Assembly: GCF_019424165.1 (NCBI RefSeq)
Contig: NZ_JAHZAA010000008.1
Span: 18,807-82,806, forward strand
Reading direction: 5' to 3'
DNA length: 64,000 nt
Source: Desulfovibrio sp.
GTDB lineage: Bacteria; Desulfobacterota; Desulfovibrionia; Desulfovibrionales; Desulfovibrionaceae
Shown: positions 33,968-41,631 of the stretch, piece by piece
Position numbering within the stretch: the stretch's first letter is position 1
How the letters are laid out: the number at the start of each line of letters is the position of its first letter
Program-made: the position numbers and the translations under genes
The notes under the pieces: generated by a model
Seen by the model: only the letters and a program-made list of their open reading frames with translations
Databases searched by the model: none
Told to the model about the DNA's origin: nothing

Positions 33968-35314
33968 CTATAATGAGCTTTTTGTCGTGTTGAGGAGGTA
34001 GCCTTCCGTGAGTTTTTTGGCTGCGCGGGCCTCAAGTTCCAGAACGGAGTTATTGCCCGCACAATTTTCAGCGGAGATAAGGTGTTGTTGCCCAGCGGTG
34101 CCAGGTTTGCCCCAGTGGAGCGTAAGGCCTTCGGGGCGGGCCTCGCCGACCCAGAACTTGCCATCCTGTGTTTTGCCGGGAAGATTATGAACTACTTGAA
34201 GATGAACGCGGGGCTTGGCTACCGTCGACGTTTTGTGCAACTGGCCGCGCATGAAACGCAGGGCTTGCTCACCCTGCAGGAATTCTTCCTCTGTGTCGGT
34301 GCTCATTGCCTTGAGGTCAGCTTCCGTATGTTGAGGAAACATGCGCTGTGCCAGTTCGTGCAGCATGGCTCGGGTTTCACGGCTGGCACGATAAGCCAGT
34401 GCCCGGTCAAGGGCATAGGTGACAGGCTGGATGCCCTGATGGGCCAGTGGCTGAAAGCGCAAGGTCAGGTCTCCCCAGCGTAGCAGACTGCGCGTGGAGA
34501 AGGTGACTTCAATGGTAGTGGTGAGATTGCTGCCGGAAGCCTCGCCCATGAAGAGCTTGCGGACTTCATGGGCATAATCCACCATGCTGGCGCAAAGCCT
34601 TGCGGGCAGCGAGGGGAAGCGCTGGGCCAGCAGATTTTTTTCCACCGCTGCATCGGGGTAGCCCACCTCGCAGATGGTGAAGCGGTCCAGCCATGCGAGG
34701 TTCTGCCTCTGGGTTCCTTGGTAGAGACCTGTGTCATCACCAGCACCATTGGTATTGGCCGTGGCCACGAAACGGAACATGGGGTGCGGCTGGATGATCT
34801 CGCCCCCATTTTCTGCAATGCACAGGGGGGAGCCGTCCAAAACGCTGTTCAGGCCAGCGGCGATTTCCGGCGAAGTTAAATCAATCTCATTGAGGAGCAG
34901 AATCGCCCCGTGACGCATGGCCAGCGCAAGCGGACCGTATTCAAAGGTCATGTTGCCGTCCCTGACCGTCAGGTGCCCCACCAAGTCGGCAAATTCCAGC
35001 CGTCCGTGGCCCGTCACTTCAAACACGGGATAGTTGAGCCGCGCCGCCAGTTGCTTGATGCAGCTTGTTTTGCCGCAACCTGTGGGGCCAAAGACATAGA
35101 GCGGTTCGTTAGCCCCTTGGGGGCTGACAAACCAAACTACGATGTCCCGGCTGGATTCATGAAAGATGTAGCCATGGTCAATGGCCGGGCTGTAGGCCGA
35201 AGGTGCGGCATAGCCCCTGACCGTGGTGCCGGAGGGTTTACCGCTGAAGACCTGATCGGCGTCGAGGTCGGTGGGCTGGAGATTGTTGAAATCGCTGACT
35301 AAAGTTTTGTTCAT
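33968..35314 (-). CDS. MoxR/CobS-like AAA ATPase with C-terminal WGR domain
   Basis: A 448-residue AAA ATPase: Walker A GPTGCGKT (76-83), Walker B ILLLNEID (138-145), sensor 1 ATANTN (184-189) and LDRFT with a likely arginine finger (Arg211), all in the MoxR/CobS style. The last 75 residues read as a WGR domain (GKFWVGEARPEGLTLHWGKP, GTAGQQ, ending RAAKKLTEGYLL), a module known from PARPs and prokaryotic conflict proteins. The fusion is unusual for a CobS-like ATPase. GAAGGAG precedes the ATG. First gene of the three-gene unit; a hairpin separates it from the zeta gene. Confidence 0.8.
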   Translation of the reverse strand: MNKTLVSDFNNLQPTDLDADQVFSGKPSGTTVRGYAAPSAYSPAIDHGYIFHESSRDIVVWFVSPQGANEPLYVFGPTGCGKTSCIKQLAARLNYPVFEVTGHGRLEFADLVGHLTVRDGNMTFEYGPLALAMRHGAILLLNEIDLTSPEIAAGLNSVLDGSPLCIAENGGEIIQPHPMFRFVATANTNGAGDDTGLYQGTQRQNLAWLDRFTICEVGYPDAAVEKNLLAQRFPSLPARLCASMVDYAHEVRKLFMGEASGSNLTTTIEVTFSTRSLLRWGDLTLRFQPLAHQGIQPVTYALDRALAYRASRETRAMLHELAQRMFPQHTEADLKAMSTDTEEEFLQGEQALRFMRGQLHKTSTVAKPRVHLQVVHNLPGKTQDGKFWVGEARPEGLTLHWGKPGTAGQQHLISAENCAGNNSVLELEARAAKKLTEGYLLNTTKSSL

Positions 35315-35335
35315 AATACATGCTCCTTCAATGCA

Positions 35336-35370
35336 AAGAGCCCGGCTTCCATCAGGAAAGCCGGGCTCTT
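35336..35370. terminator. Hairpin between zeta toxin and AAA genes
   Basis: Arms 35336-35348 and 35358-35370 (13 bases, perfect, GC-rich). It lies 20 bases past the toxin stop and 22 bases before the AAA start on the minus strand, so it may separate the two units. Confidence 0.65.
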
Positions 35371-35389
35371 CAAAATATGTTCTTTGGGG

Positions 35390-35863
35390 TTATATTATTC
35401 TTTTGTAATTACAGAAGGAATTATCCAAAATGGTGACCTTGTCCGCCAGGGCCATGGCTTTGGGTAGGTTCTCAAGGCTGCGGGCAAAGCGGCGCACTAT
35501 GTCTTGTGGAGGAACGCTATGCCCTCCGCGTGATGCACGGGCAGCAACACGTTCCTGTGCCAGCGCTGCCGAAGCAAGGCGTATGTAGACAAGCTCAACT
35601 TCATAACCCCGCTGTTTTGCTTCTTGCATCAGAGTGAAGTCAAACTTGGCGGTAAGGGTAGACTCGCGCGCAAATGAAACCCCTTCCTGCAAAAAGAGGC
35701 GAGCCATACGGGCCGCAGCCTTGCCAGCGCCTATCGGGGACAAACCTTCAGCAGCAAGCTTATCAGGGTCAATAACCAGCAGGTTTTCCCGCATGGCAAT
35801 TGTCCTTGAGAATGTACTCTTGCCTGCTCCATTGGGGCCACAAATGCACAAAAGCTTGGGCAT
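35390..35863 (-). CDS. Zeta-toxin-like P-loop kinase
   Basis: A 157-residue P-loop protein. MPKLLCICGPNGAGKSTFSR holds Walker A; DPDKLA and FARESTLTAKFDF match the substrate-binding Asp and Glu-Ser-Thr-Leu of zeta kinases; YEVELVYIRLASAALAQERV and RVAARASRGGHSVPPQDIVRRF carry the lid arginines. Zeta toxins phosphorylate UDP-N-acetylglucosamine and block wall synthesis. This one is shorter than the classic plasmid zeta. Its ATG shares one base with the stop (TGATG) of the 60-residue gene upstream, typical of an antitoxin-toxin pair. Confidence 0.78.
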   Translation of the reverse strand: MPKLLCICGPNGAGKSTFSRTIAMRENLLVIDPDKLAAEGLSPIGAGKAAARMARLFLQEGVSFARESTLTAKFDFTLMQEAKQRGYEVELVYIRLASAALAQERVAARASRGGHSVPPQDIVRRFARSLENLPKAMALADKVTILDNSFCNYKRII

Positions 35864-36045
35864 CAGTTGGCCTGTTGGACTTCGGTGAGTGACATTGTTT
35901 CAGTATGTCCATCTGGGTAGCGAAGGGTATATTGCCCATTTTCATCCAGGTAGTTCAACGGGATTCCTTTTTTCAGCTCAAGCTCAAGGATTACGCGCTG
36001 ATTTTCTATGGCAGTCTCGACCAGTTCTTCAAGGGTAAGCGACAT
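35863..36045 (-). CDS. Candidate antitoxin of the zeta-like toxin
   Basis: A 60-residue acidic protein, MSLTLEELVETAIENQRVIL at the start, probably helical at the N-terminus. GGAGGCATT precedes the ATG ending at 36045. Its stop overlaps the toxin start by one base. Position and size support antitoxin function; the sequence itself is not recognised as epsilon. Confidence 0.55.
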   Translation of the reverse strand: MSLTLEELVETAIENQRVILELELKKGIPLNYLDENGQYTLRYPDGHTETMSLTEVQQAN

Positions 36046-36203
36046 AATGCCTCCGTTCTCACAGATTACGGGTAAGCCTGCTGTCGGTCAACGGGCTGTG
36101 CATGCACCAAACATTTGCAGGGAATTGAAAGTCAGGCTGCTATCCCTTTTTTGTCAGGCATGGGGCTACGTTAGAATAATATCCCATGATAATTTTCCGA
36201 AGT

Positions 36204-36702
36204 TCAGTTTATGGGTGAAACACTCAGCTTCTCGAAAGGCTCCCCCGTGCGCTCGCAGCGGGCCAACAGGGCGTCCACGTCAATATCGTCCAGATGCTCA
36301 AAGCAGAAGATATTGGACAATTCTCCCCGTAGCGCGTTTTTGTCCAATGTGGTTCGGCCTGCAGCCACTGACATGCGAAAGCGGTAATTCGCAGTATTCA
36401 CCCAATCCCGAGTGCCAGCCTGCCGATGCACCAGCTTGAGTACGGCTTCCATCTCCTTGATTTCAGCATCCAAGGTGGTGCGCTGTTTTTTGAGAACAGC
36501 CAGCTTGTCCAGAGCAGGTTCCCATTGTGGCATCTCCACGCCCAGCGGGAATTTGGGGCAATCACTGTTGTATTCGCAGTATGAGCACAACGGGTAAAAG
36601 CCTTGGGCGCAGTCCACCTGCGAAAGGGACAATTTCCCGGCGCGGTACTTGAATGTGCTATTTGTCATCTGGGCGGTAATGCCAAGGGCAATATTTTCTA
36701 TT
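36204..36702 (-). pseudogene. C-terminal remnant of PD-(D/E)XK-like nuclease, cut by IS
   Basis: The readable part (from MTNSTFKYRAGKLSLSQVDC, M at 36668) carries GFYPLCSYCEYNSDCPKF, a Cys pattern like the Fe-S-binding end of RecB/Cas4-type nucleases, then a coiled coil (LAVLKKQRTTLDAEIKEMEA). The N-terminal catalytic core is missing. The IS1595-family element is inserted just upstream. Removing it and one copy of the 8-base duplication leaves only about 25 more open codons before a stop, so the 5' half was lost by another event. It could still be translated from the internal ATG, but there is no good ribosome site. Confidence 0.55.
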
Positions 36703-37437
36703 GGGTCATGACTAGCTGAGAGGAAAATTACGGAGCATTTTGAGCACCAGTTTGTATATGTCCTCTCGCCGATGATTAAATCGAAACTCACATTCCTTCA
36801 AATGGAAATAAAAAGTGTGTTTATGCAGGCCTCTAAATCGTACAAGTCGAGTCTTTGCAAAGGCCCAGAAGCTTTCAATCCCATTAATGTGGGATTGTTT
36901 GTTCGCAAATTCGTTGTTGCCGTGCTCAACTCGAAAATGCTTTTGGTAGCCAAGGTCTACAAGACCATCATAGCCACGCCAGCCGTCAGAGTGAATAACG
37001 CTCTCAAGTTCAACACGGCCTCGGATGATGCCTTGAAGAGTGGCTTTTGAACAGTCGGGCACAACTTCAGTGTAAACGCGTCCATTGCGCTTAAACAGAC
37101 CGAAAACGATAGTTTTACCACGAGCACCCCGGCCTCTAACACCTCTAACTCGGCGTGCCCCAAAGTAGCTTTCATCAACCTCAACCTCTCCACTGACAGG
37201 CGATTCAGCTTCACAGTACCGGGCGATTCTTTCCCGGAAAGCGGCGAGATATCTGTTAATGGTATTGCGGTTTAGGCTCGTAACCTCAGAGATTTGAGAG
37301 GCGTCCAAATCAACAGCAAACAGCTTTACAATTTGCCGGATTTTGTCCTCTGAAATTTTCGAGCGATAAGCATACTTGTTTTTCATTGCCATTATTAGCT
37401 TTTAGCCTCTTTAAGGCCTCTCAGCTAGTCATGACCC
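36703..37437. mobile_element. IS1595-family insertion sequence
   Basis: A complete 735-base element: perfect 20-base terminal inverted repeats (36703-36722, 37418-37437; GGGTCATGACTAGCTGAGAG), one transposase gene, and an 8-base target duplication TTTCTATT on each side (36695-36702, 37438-37445). All parts intact, so insertion is recent. Confidence 0.93.
36712..37392 (-). CDS. IS1595-family (ISXO2-like) transposase
   Basis: A 226-residue transposase. An N-terminal helix-turn-helix (ASQISEVTSLNRNTINRYLA) is followed by the DDE/N-type core: GEVEVDESYFGARRV (first Asp), VIHSDGWRGYDGL (second Asp) and NGIESFWAFAKTRL (third acidic/Asn region), then the C-terminal FYFHLKECEFRFNHRR typical of the ISXO2 domain. 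It lacks a zinc-ribbon found in some relatives. Full length with no frameshift. Confidence 0.9.
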   Translation of the reverse strand: MAMKNKYAYRSKISEDKIRQIVKLFAVDLDASQISEVTSLNRNTINRYLAAFRERIARYCEAESPVSGEVEVDESYFGARRVRGVRGRGARGKTIVFGLFKRNGRVYTEVVPDCSKATLQGIIRGRVELESVIHSDGWRGYDGLVDLGYQKHFRVEHGNNEFANKQSHINGIESFWAFAKTRLVRFRGLHKHTFYFHLKECEFRFNHRREDIYKLVLKMLRNFPLS

Positions 37438-37532
37438 TTTCTATTTTATATGAATAGCATGGTCCTGAAGTGATAGATCGTACCGCTGCTCTTCACGTCA
37501 TATGCAGTAATCCTCATGAAAAACATAAAATT

Positions 37533-37566
37533 AAAGGCCTCAATGCTGAAAAGCATTGAGGCCTTT
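37533..37566. terminator. Hairpin beside the IS element
   Basis: Arms 37533-37547 and 37552-37566, 15 bases, perfect, with a GAAA tetraloop and A/T-rich ends; able to act on either strand. The region 37567-37770 holds no supported gene. Confidence 0.75.
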
Positions 37567-37774
37567 CGCCTGTAAGCGGCTGCATTGTGCTATGTATTTT
37601 TGACTTTAACGGCATTAAAAGGTTGTACAAGCCGGGCCAACCACTGATGACGAGTTTTGGGTTCAGGGGCTCTGGCAATGGCAAATTCGTGATACAGGGC
37701 GGATCTGCGAGGCCATACAAACCCGCAGGCATCTATGGATCAACTCTAATGGTATTTGCTACAAAAAAAGAAAA

Positions 37775-37802
37775 GCCCTGTCTGGTTATGCCAGGCAGGG
37801 CT
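37775..37802 (-). terminator. Terminator of the XRE regulator gene
   Basis: Arms AGCCCTGTCTGG and CCAGGCAGGGCT pair over 12 bases with one G-U pair; on the minus strand the stem is followed by TTTTCTTTTTTT. It lies directly past the regulator stop. Confidence 0.8.
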
Positions 37803-37811
37803 CACTACTTT

Positions 37812-38165
37812 TTAATTTTTTTCCATTTTTCGCAAAAATTGCACCAACTGCGTTGTGTGTTGGTGAACGAAAGCTCGCTGCTCTTCTGGGAGTGGGCGCA
37901 ATAAGCTCGCGAGAGATTCGGCGCAAGAGTCAGCAGAAGCTTCTGGCGCTGAAAACAAATCAATCACACGACAATCCAGCGCTTCAGCAAATAACTGTAA
38001 TCGCTCAAATTTAGGAGCTATCTTTCCCTGTTCCATACGCGAAAGCGACTGCTGCCCAATACCGACTTTTTCCGCAAGTTCTTCCTGAGACATCGCCAAG
38101 GCTTTCCGACGCAGGCAAATGGCCAGACCTACTGTTTGCGTCAATGAGTTGGGCCGCTCTTTCAC
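37812..38165 (-). CDS. XRE-family transcriptional regulator
   Basis: A 117-residue protein with a Cro/CI helix-turn-helix in the N-terminal half (LAICLRRKALAMSQEELAEK, VGIGQQSLSRMEQGKIAP) and a helical C-terminal part. The start is GTG at 38163-38165 with GGAGAG upstream. It is divergent from the lipoprotein gene at 38320 and likely controls itself or that gene. Cargo regulator of the island; target unknown. Confidence 0.8.
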   Translation of the reverse strand: MKERPNSLTQTVGLAICLRRKALAMSQEELAEKVGIGQQSLSRMEQGKIAPKFERLQLFAEALDCRVIDLFSAPEASADSCAESLASLLRPLPEEQRAFVHQHTTQLVQFLRKMEKN

Positions 38166-38319
38166 CGCACTCTCCAGAATAGATTTAGTCTATAATTTAA
38201 ACGGTAGGCGCGGCATTGACATATGCTAAAAAGCGTGATTTAAGGCGTAAAAGAGGTAAAACTGACGTGGTACGCTTGAAACATCAAGCAACGCATAAAA
38301 ATCAAAATGGAGCCAAGCG

Positions 38320-38769
38320 ATGGTTAGTCGGCTAAGGATTTTGGGCACGCTTGTTATTGCTGTAGCTATAAGCGCCTTTTTGCTGGCTTGCGGTTCGAGC
38401 GGAAACAACCTGGAGAAGCTTCATGGAAAATGGTCAGTGGACAGGAAAGAAACCGTTGATTTGAGTCCCGAATACGGGAAGATGTCAAAGGAAATGAAGT
38501 CTGAATTGATAAGTAGAATGGTCAGACCCTCATTAATTTTTGATGTTCTTGGGAAGACGGTTGAAATATATTACACTGAAAATCAAAAAGATGGCTTTAC
38601 ACTGCCTTTTGAAGTTAAAAAAGATAAAAGTAATATAATCGTAATAACATTAAACCGTGGTGCTCCAGTTGAAATAATATTTGATTCAGAAAGAAAAATA
38701 ACAATGCGCTCCAAAGTATTTTTGCAACAAACAGGGTTCGCTGAAATTGTACTAACAAAAGAAAAATAA
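38320..38769 (+). CDS. Small lipoprotein of the island
   Basis: A 149-residue protein with a lipoprotein signal ending FLLACG (Cys near 24). The mature part (KLHGKWSVDRKETVDLSPEY, then IFDVLGKTVEIYYTENQKDG) looks like a small beta-barrel of the lipocalin-like kind, but I do not recognise it. The coding sequence is AT-rich compared with the core genome. GGAG precedes the ATG. It is followed after 13 bases by a small membrane protein gene, so the two may act together at the envelope. Confidence 0.65.
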   Translation: MVSRLRILGTLVIAVAISAFLLACGSSGNNLEKLHGKWSVDRKETVDLSPEYGKMSKEMKSELISRMVRPSLIFDVLGKTVEIYYTENQKDGFTLPFEVKKDKSNIIVITLNRGAPVEIIFDSERKITMRSKVFLQQTGFAEIVLTKEK

Positions 38770-38782
38770 TGGAGGACTATTC

Positions 38783-39145
38783 ATGTCTGATGTGAGTGGA
38801 GAAGTGCAGAGGCAGCTTTCACAGAATCCAATGAAAATAGTCCACATAATTCTTGCTGTAATAATGGCATGCCTTGTAGTTGGCAGTCTGAAAAATGCTG
38901 ATGACTACGGGATGTTTACCAAGACAATCGCCTTTATTGTGGGTGTTGCCAGCGGTTATTTGGGGGCCTTGCTGGGCGATTTTGTACGGAAACTCTTCAT
39001 TCCCGACATGATTTTTACTACGGGAGGATTTTCCGCCCTTGTGAAGCAAAAACTGTTTTGGTTTATTGGTCCACAAGCTGTAGCCGCATTTTTTGCCGTT
39101 GCCATTGGGGCAGGGCTCATAACAAAGCTGGCAGATCAGTTTTAG
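38783..39145 (+). CDS. Small integral membrane protein
   Basis: A 120-residue protein with three hydrophobic stretches (IVHIILAVIMACLVVGSL; KTIAFIVGVASGYLGALLGD; WFIGPQAVAAFFAVAIGAGL). TGGAGGACT precedes the ATG. No family recognised. Same strand as the lipoprotein before it. Confidence 0.65.
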   Translation: MSDVSGEVQRQLSQNPMKIVHIILAVIMACLVVGSLKNADDYGMFTKTIAFIVGVASGYLGALLGDFVRKLFIPDMIFTTGGFSALVKQKLFWFIGPQAVAAFFAVAIGAGLITKLADQF

Positions 39146-39214
39146 CCTATGCCGATGGCAAGAGTTTTTGCTCAAAAAACTACGCCCTCAAATTTGACTG
39201 GATTGGATTCAATG

Positions 39215-39248
39215 CCCAGCAGTCCCGTATTGATACGGGACTGCTGGG
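39215..39248. repeat. Perfect 16-base inverted repeat before PLD nuclease
   Basis: CCCAGCAGTCCCGTAT and its exact complement are separated by two bases. It lies between the membrane protein gene and the preferred nuclease start, 6 bases before the ATG. There is no T-run, so it may fold in RNA to restrict translation, or be a binding site. Confidence 0.6.
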
Positions 39249-39253
39249 TTCAG

Positions 39254-39796
39254 ATGGCCGTTGTAAAACTTACAATGGCTTTTTTATTGATCTTTGGCCT
39301 TGCACATACACTTATGGCGCATTTCGCTTCGGGTGCGTCACTTGTCATCCATAGCGCGTATGTTGATATATACTTTTCGCCCAGAGGAGGCGCAGAAGCA
39401 GCCATCATTCGAACTATCGGCGCGGCAACCGATGATGTCAGCGTGCTTGCCTACAGCTTTACCTCGGATCCTATTAGTGCCGCTTTGATAGCGGCGCATC
39501 GAAAAGGAGTTCAGGTGCGGGTGGTGCTGGACAAGTCACAATGCACAGCCAGAGGAAGCAAATTGCAAAGGCTCAAAGACGCCAAAATTCCAGTGTATAT
39601 CGATTACACACACGCCATTGCACATAACAAGGTAATGATCATCGACAGCCAGATAGTCATCACTGGCAGCTTCAACTTCACCAAATCGGCAGAAGATCGA
39701 AATGCCGAGAATTTGCTCATCATCCATAGTCATCCCCTGAGTGAAATATATCTTCAGAACTTTGAGCGGCATATGGATCATGCAAGAGCAGAATGA
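39254..39796 (+). CDS. Secreted phospholipase D-family nuclease (Nuc-like)
   Basis: About 180 residues from ATG 39254, with a signal-like start MAVVKLTMAFLLIFGLAHTL. The single HKD motif reads HNKVMIID then TGSFNFTKSAEDRNAEN, as in Nuc-type endonucleases that dimerise to build one active site. A longer frame starts at 39149, but those extra residues read through the inverted repeat and spoil the signal peptide. Nuc homologues are common on conjugative plasmids and degrade DNA in the periplasm. Role here unknown. Confidence 0.8.
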   Translation: MAVVKLTMAFLLIFGLAHTLMAHFASGASLVIHSAYVDIYFSPRGGAEAAIIRTIGAATDDVSVLAYSFTSDPISAALIAAHRKGVQVRVVLDKSQCTARGSKLQRLKDAKIPVYIDYTHAIAHNKVMIIDSQIVITGSFNFTKSAEDRNAENLLIIHSHPLSEIYLQNFERHMDHARAE

Positions 39797-40125
39797 TTCG
39801 TGTCGCTTTTATTAAATGACTCTAATACTTTGTAATAACAGGAAATGCACTACGAAATTGGGGGCGACTCAGCGCTGTTCCGAAAAAGGGCTGACCATTT
39901 CACATACTCCAACAGCTATGGGAGATCATGATTTAGCTTAGGGGATAAATGCGGTAGTATCTCGTGTCGTGCGCTGAATGCCTTAATAAATCCGGGATTG
40001 AAGTCCATGAACCACCCCTCTGCGGCAGCCAAGGCGATGAATTCTGAGGCATGGACAAAAAAAGCGTAGATGGCGTAAATCCACGACGAGGATTATTGTC
40101 CAGCCGACTTGTTGAGCACATCGGT
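39797..40125. other. Spacer between nuclease and efflux operon
   Basis: 329 bases between convergent genes. A leftward frame crosses it but is fused out of frame with the OMF gene and matches nothing. No hairpin with a T-tract is seen. Confidence 0.35.
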
Positions 40126-41622
40126 TTAATCATCTTTTTCAGTAGATACCGCGTCCGACCAACCCGCGCCCAGCGACTTGTAAAGGGCAACGACCCCGCG
40201 CACTTCCTCCCACTGACTGAGAGCCAGAGCATCCCGCGCATGGTTGACCGTGCGCTGCGCAACAAGCACTGGCATATAGGCGCTTAATCCGCGTCCATAG
40301 AGCCGGGTTGCCTGTTCCAGGGCTTTCTGGCTATCTGAAACGGCTTCCTTGAGTGATGCCTGTCGCAAACGCTCACTGGTCAATGCCGTCAGGGCATCTT
40401 CCACATCGCGAAGGGCAAGCCTCACATCCCGCTCGTAAACCAGTTTTACAGCATCGGCCTTGGCCTGTGCCGCTCTTACGCCTGCGCTTGCCCGCCCTCC
40501 ATCATAGATGGACTGACCGGCTTGCCCACCCGCTGCCCAAGCCTGGCTGGCGATGGAAAAGAGGTTGTGAATGGCGCTAACAGTGCTGCTAATGCCCAAC
40601 GGGATACTAAACCTGGGAAATCGTTCGGCCTCGGCAACGCCAATCTGGGCGGTTGCCGCCGCAAGGCGGCGTTCGTCCGCACGAATATCGGGACGCTGGC
40701 GCATCACCTCCGACGGTAATGAAAGAGGCAGGCGGGCAGGTATGGGCAACACTGAAGAAGAATTGGCCAGTTCTGTGCGCCAGTCACCAGGAAAGCCGCC
40801 GGCAAGCACGCCAATGGCATGACTGAAGCGGGCAATATCTGCCTCAAGCGATGGTGGCTGCGCCTCGGCTGTTTCACGTTCGGCCCGCGCCTGCATTACG
40901 TCCACCAAGGTGCCCATGCCATGCCGGTAAGCCTGATCTGCCAGTCGCTCACCCTCACGCAGCGTACGGATGTTGTCATGCGCGATGGCCAGGCGTAGCT
41001 GCGTTGCACGAAGCCCCGCATAGTTTGACACAAGCTCTGCAACAAGACTCACCTGCAAGGCCCGATGATCTTCAGCGATCGCCTCTATGCCCGCATCTGC
41101 CGCCTCGACAGCCCTGCGCGTGCCGCCAAACAAATCCAACTCCCAACTTGCATCAAGGCCCACAAGCCACTTCCGTGACTCGCCGCCAGGTTGAGAACTG
41201 AGCGCCTTACTGGTGCGCCGGGTCTCGCCAGACCCACCGGCCAAGATTGTCGGCCCAAACGCCGATGCGGTCTGCACCCGTTCAGCGCGCGCCTGCCGCA
41301 ACCGCGCCAGGGCTATGCCTATATCCTGATTCTGTGCCAAGGTCTGATCGACCATCCTGTCGAGCAAGGGGTCGTTGAATGACCGCCACCACGTGTGCAA
41401 TCCATCCTGGCTGCTGATGGTCACACTGTTGTTGTTCACACTGTTGTTCACGCCGTTGGTGACCTCTCCGTTGCCGGCCTCGGTCCAGTTTACGGGCAGG
41501 TTCAATGCTGGCGCTTTATAATCAGGGCCTACAGCCATGCAGCCTGACAGACTCATCAGCAACAGGCCGATTGAGCACGTTTCGTAGATACGTAGCCGCG
41601 CATAATTTCGTGAGGTAAGCAT
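40126..41622 (-). CDS. RND/NodT-family outer membrane efflux lipoprotein
   Basis: A 498-residue TolC-like channel. Lipobox LSGC lies near residue 28; the mature part starts MAVGPDYKAPALNLPVNWTE, classic for the NodT family, and has the repeated coiled-coil halves (QNQDIGIALARLRQARAERV; LRQRPDIRADERRLAAATAQ-like). It is the exit duct of the pump encoded just upstream. ATG 41622 is preferred over the GTG six bases earlier because AGGGGG is then properly spaced. The HlyD gene ends 10 bases upstream. Last gene of the operon. Confidence 0.9.
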   Translation of the reverse strand: MLTSRNYARLRIYETCSIGLLLMSLSGCMAVGPDYKAPALNLPVNWTEAGNGEVTNGVNNSVNNNSVTISSQDGLHTWWRSFNDPLLDRMVDQTLAQNQDIGIALARLRQARAERVQTASAFGPTILAGGSGETRRTSKALSSQPGGESRKWLVGLDASWELDLFGGTRRAVEAADAGIEAIAEDHRALQVSLVAELVSNYAGLRATQLRLAIAHDNIRTLREGERLADQAYRHGMGTLVDVMQARAERETAEAQPPSLEADIARFSHAIGVLAGGFPGDWRTELANSSSVLPIPARLPLSLPSEVMRQRPDIRADERRLAAATAQIGVAEAERFPRFSIPLGISSTVSAIHNLFSIASQAWAAGGQAGQSIYDGGRASAGVRAAQAKADAVKLVYERDVRLALRDVEDALTALTSERLRQASLKEAVSDSQKALEQATRLYGRGLSAYMPVLVAQRTVNHARDALALSQWEEVRGVVALYKSLGAGWSDAVSTEKDD

Positions 41623-41631
41623 GTTCACCCC

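Noticed and set aside
31243..35314. Cobaltochelatase CobST reading of the AAA/vWA pair
   Set aside because: No CobN or corrin genes nearby, a WGR domain on the ATPase and a DUF3150 gene between them argue against cobalamin synthesis.
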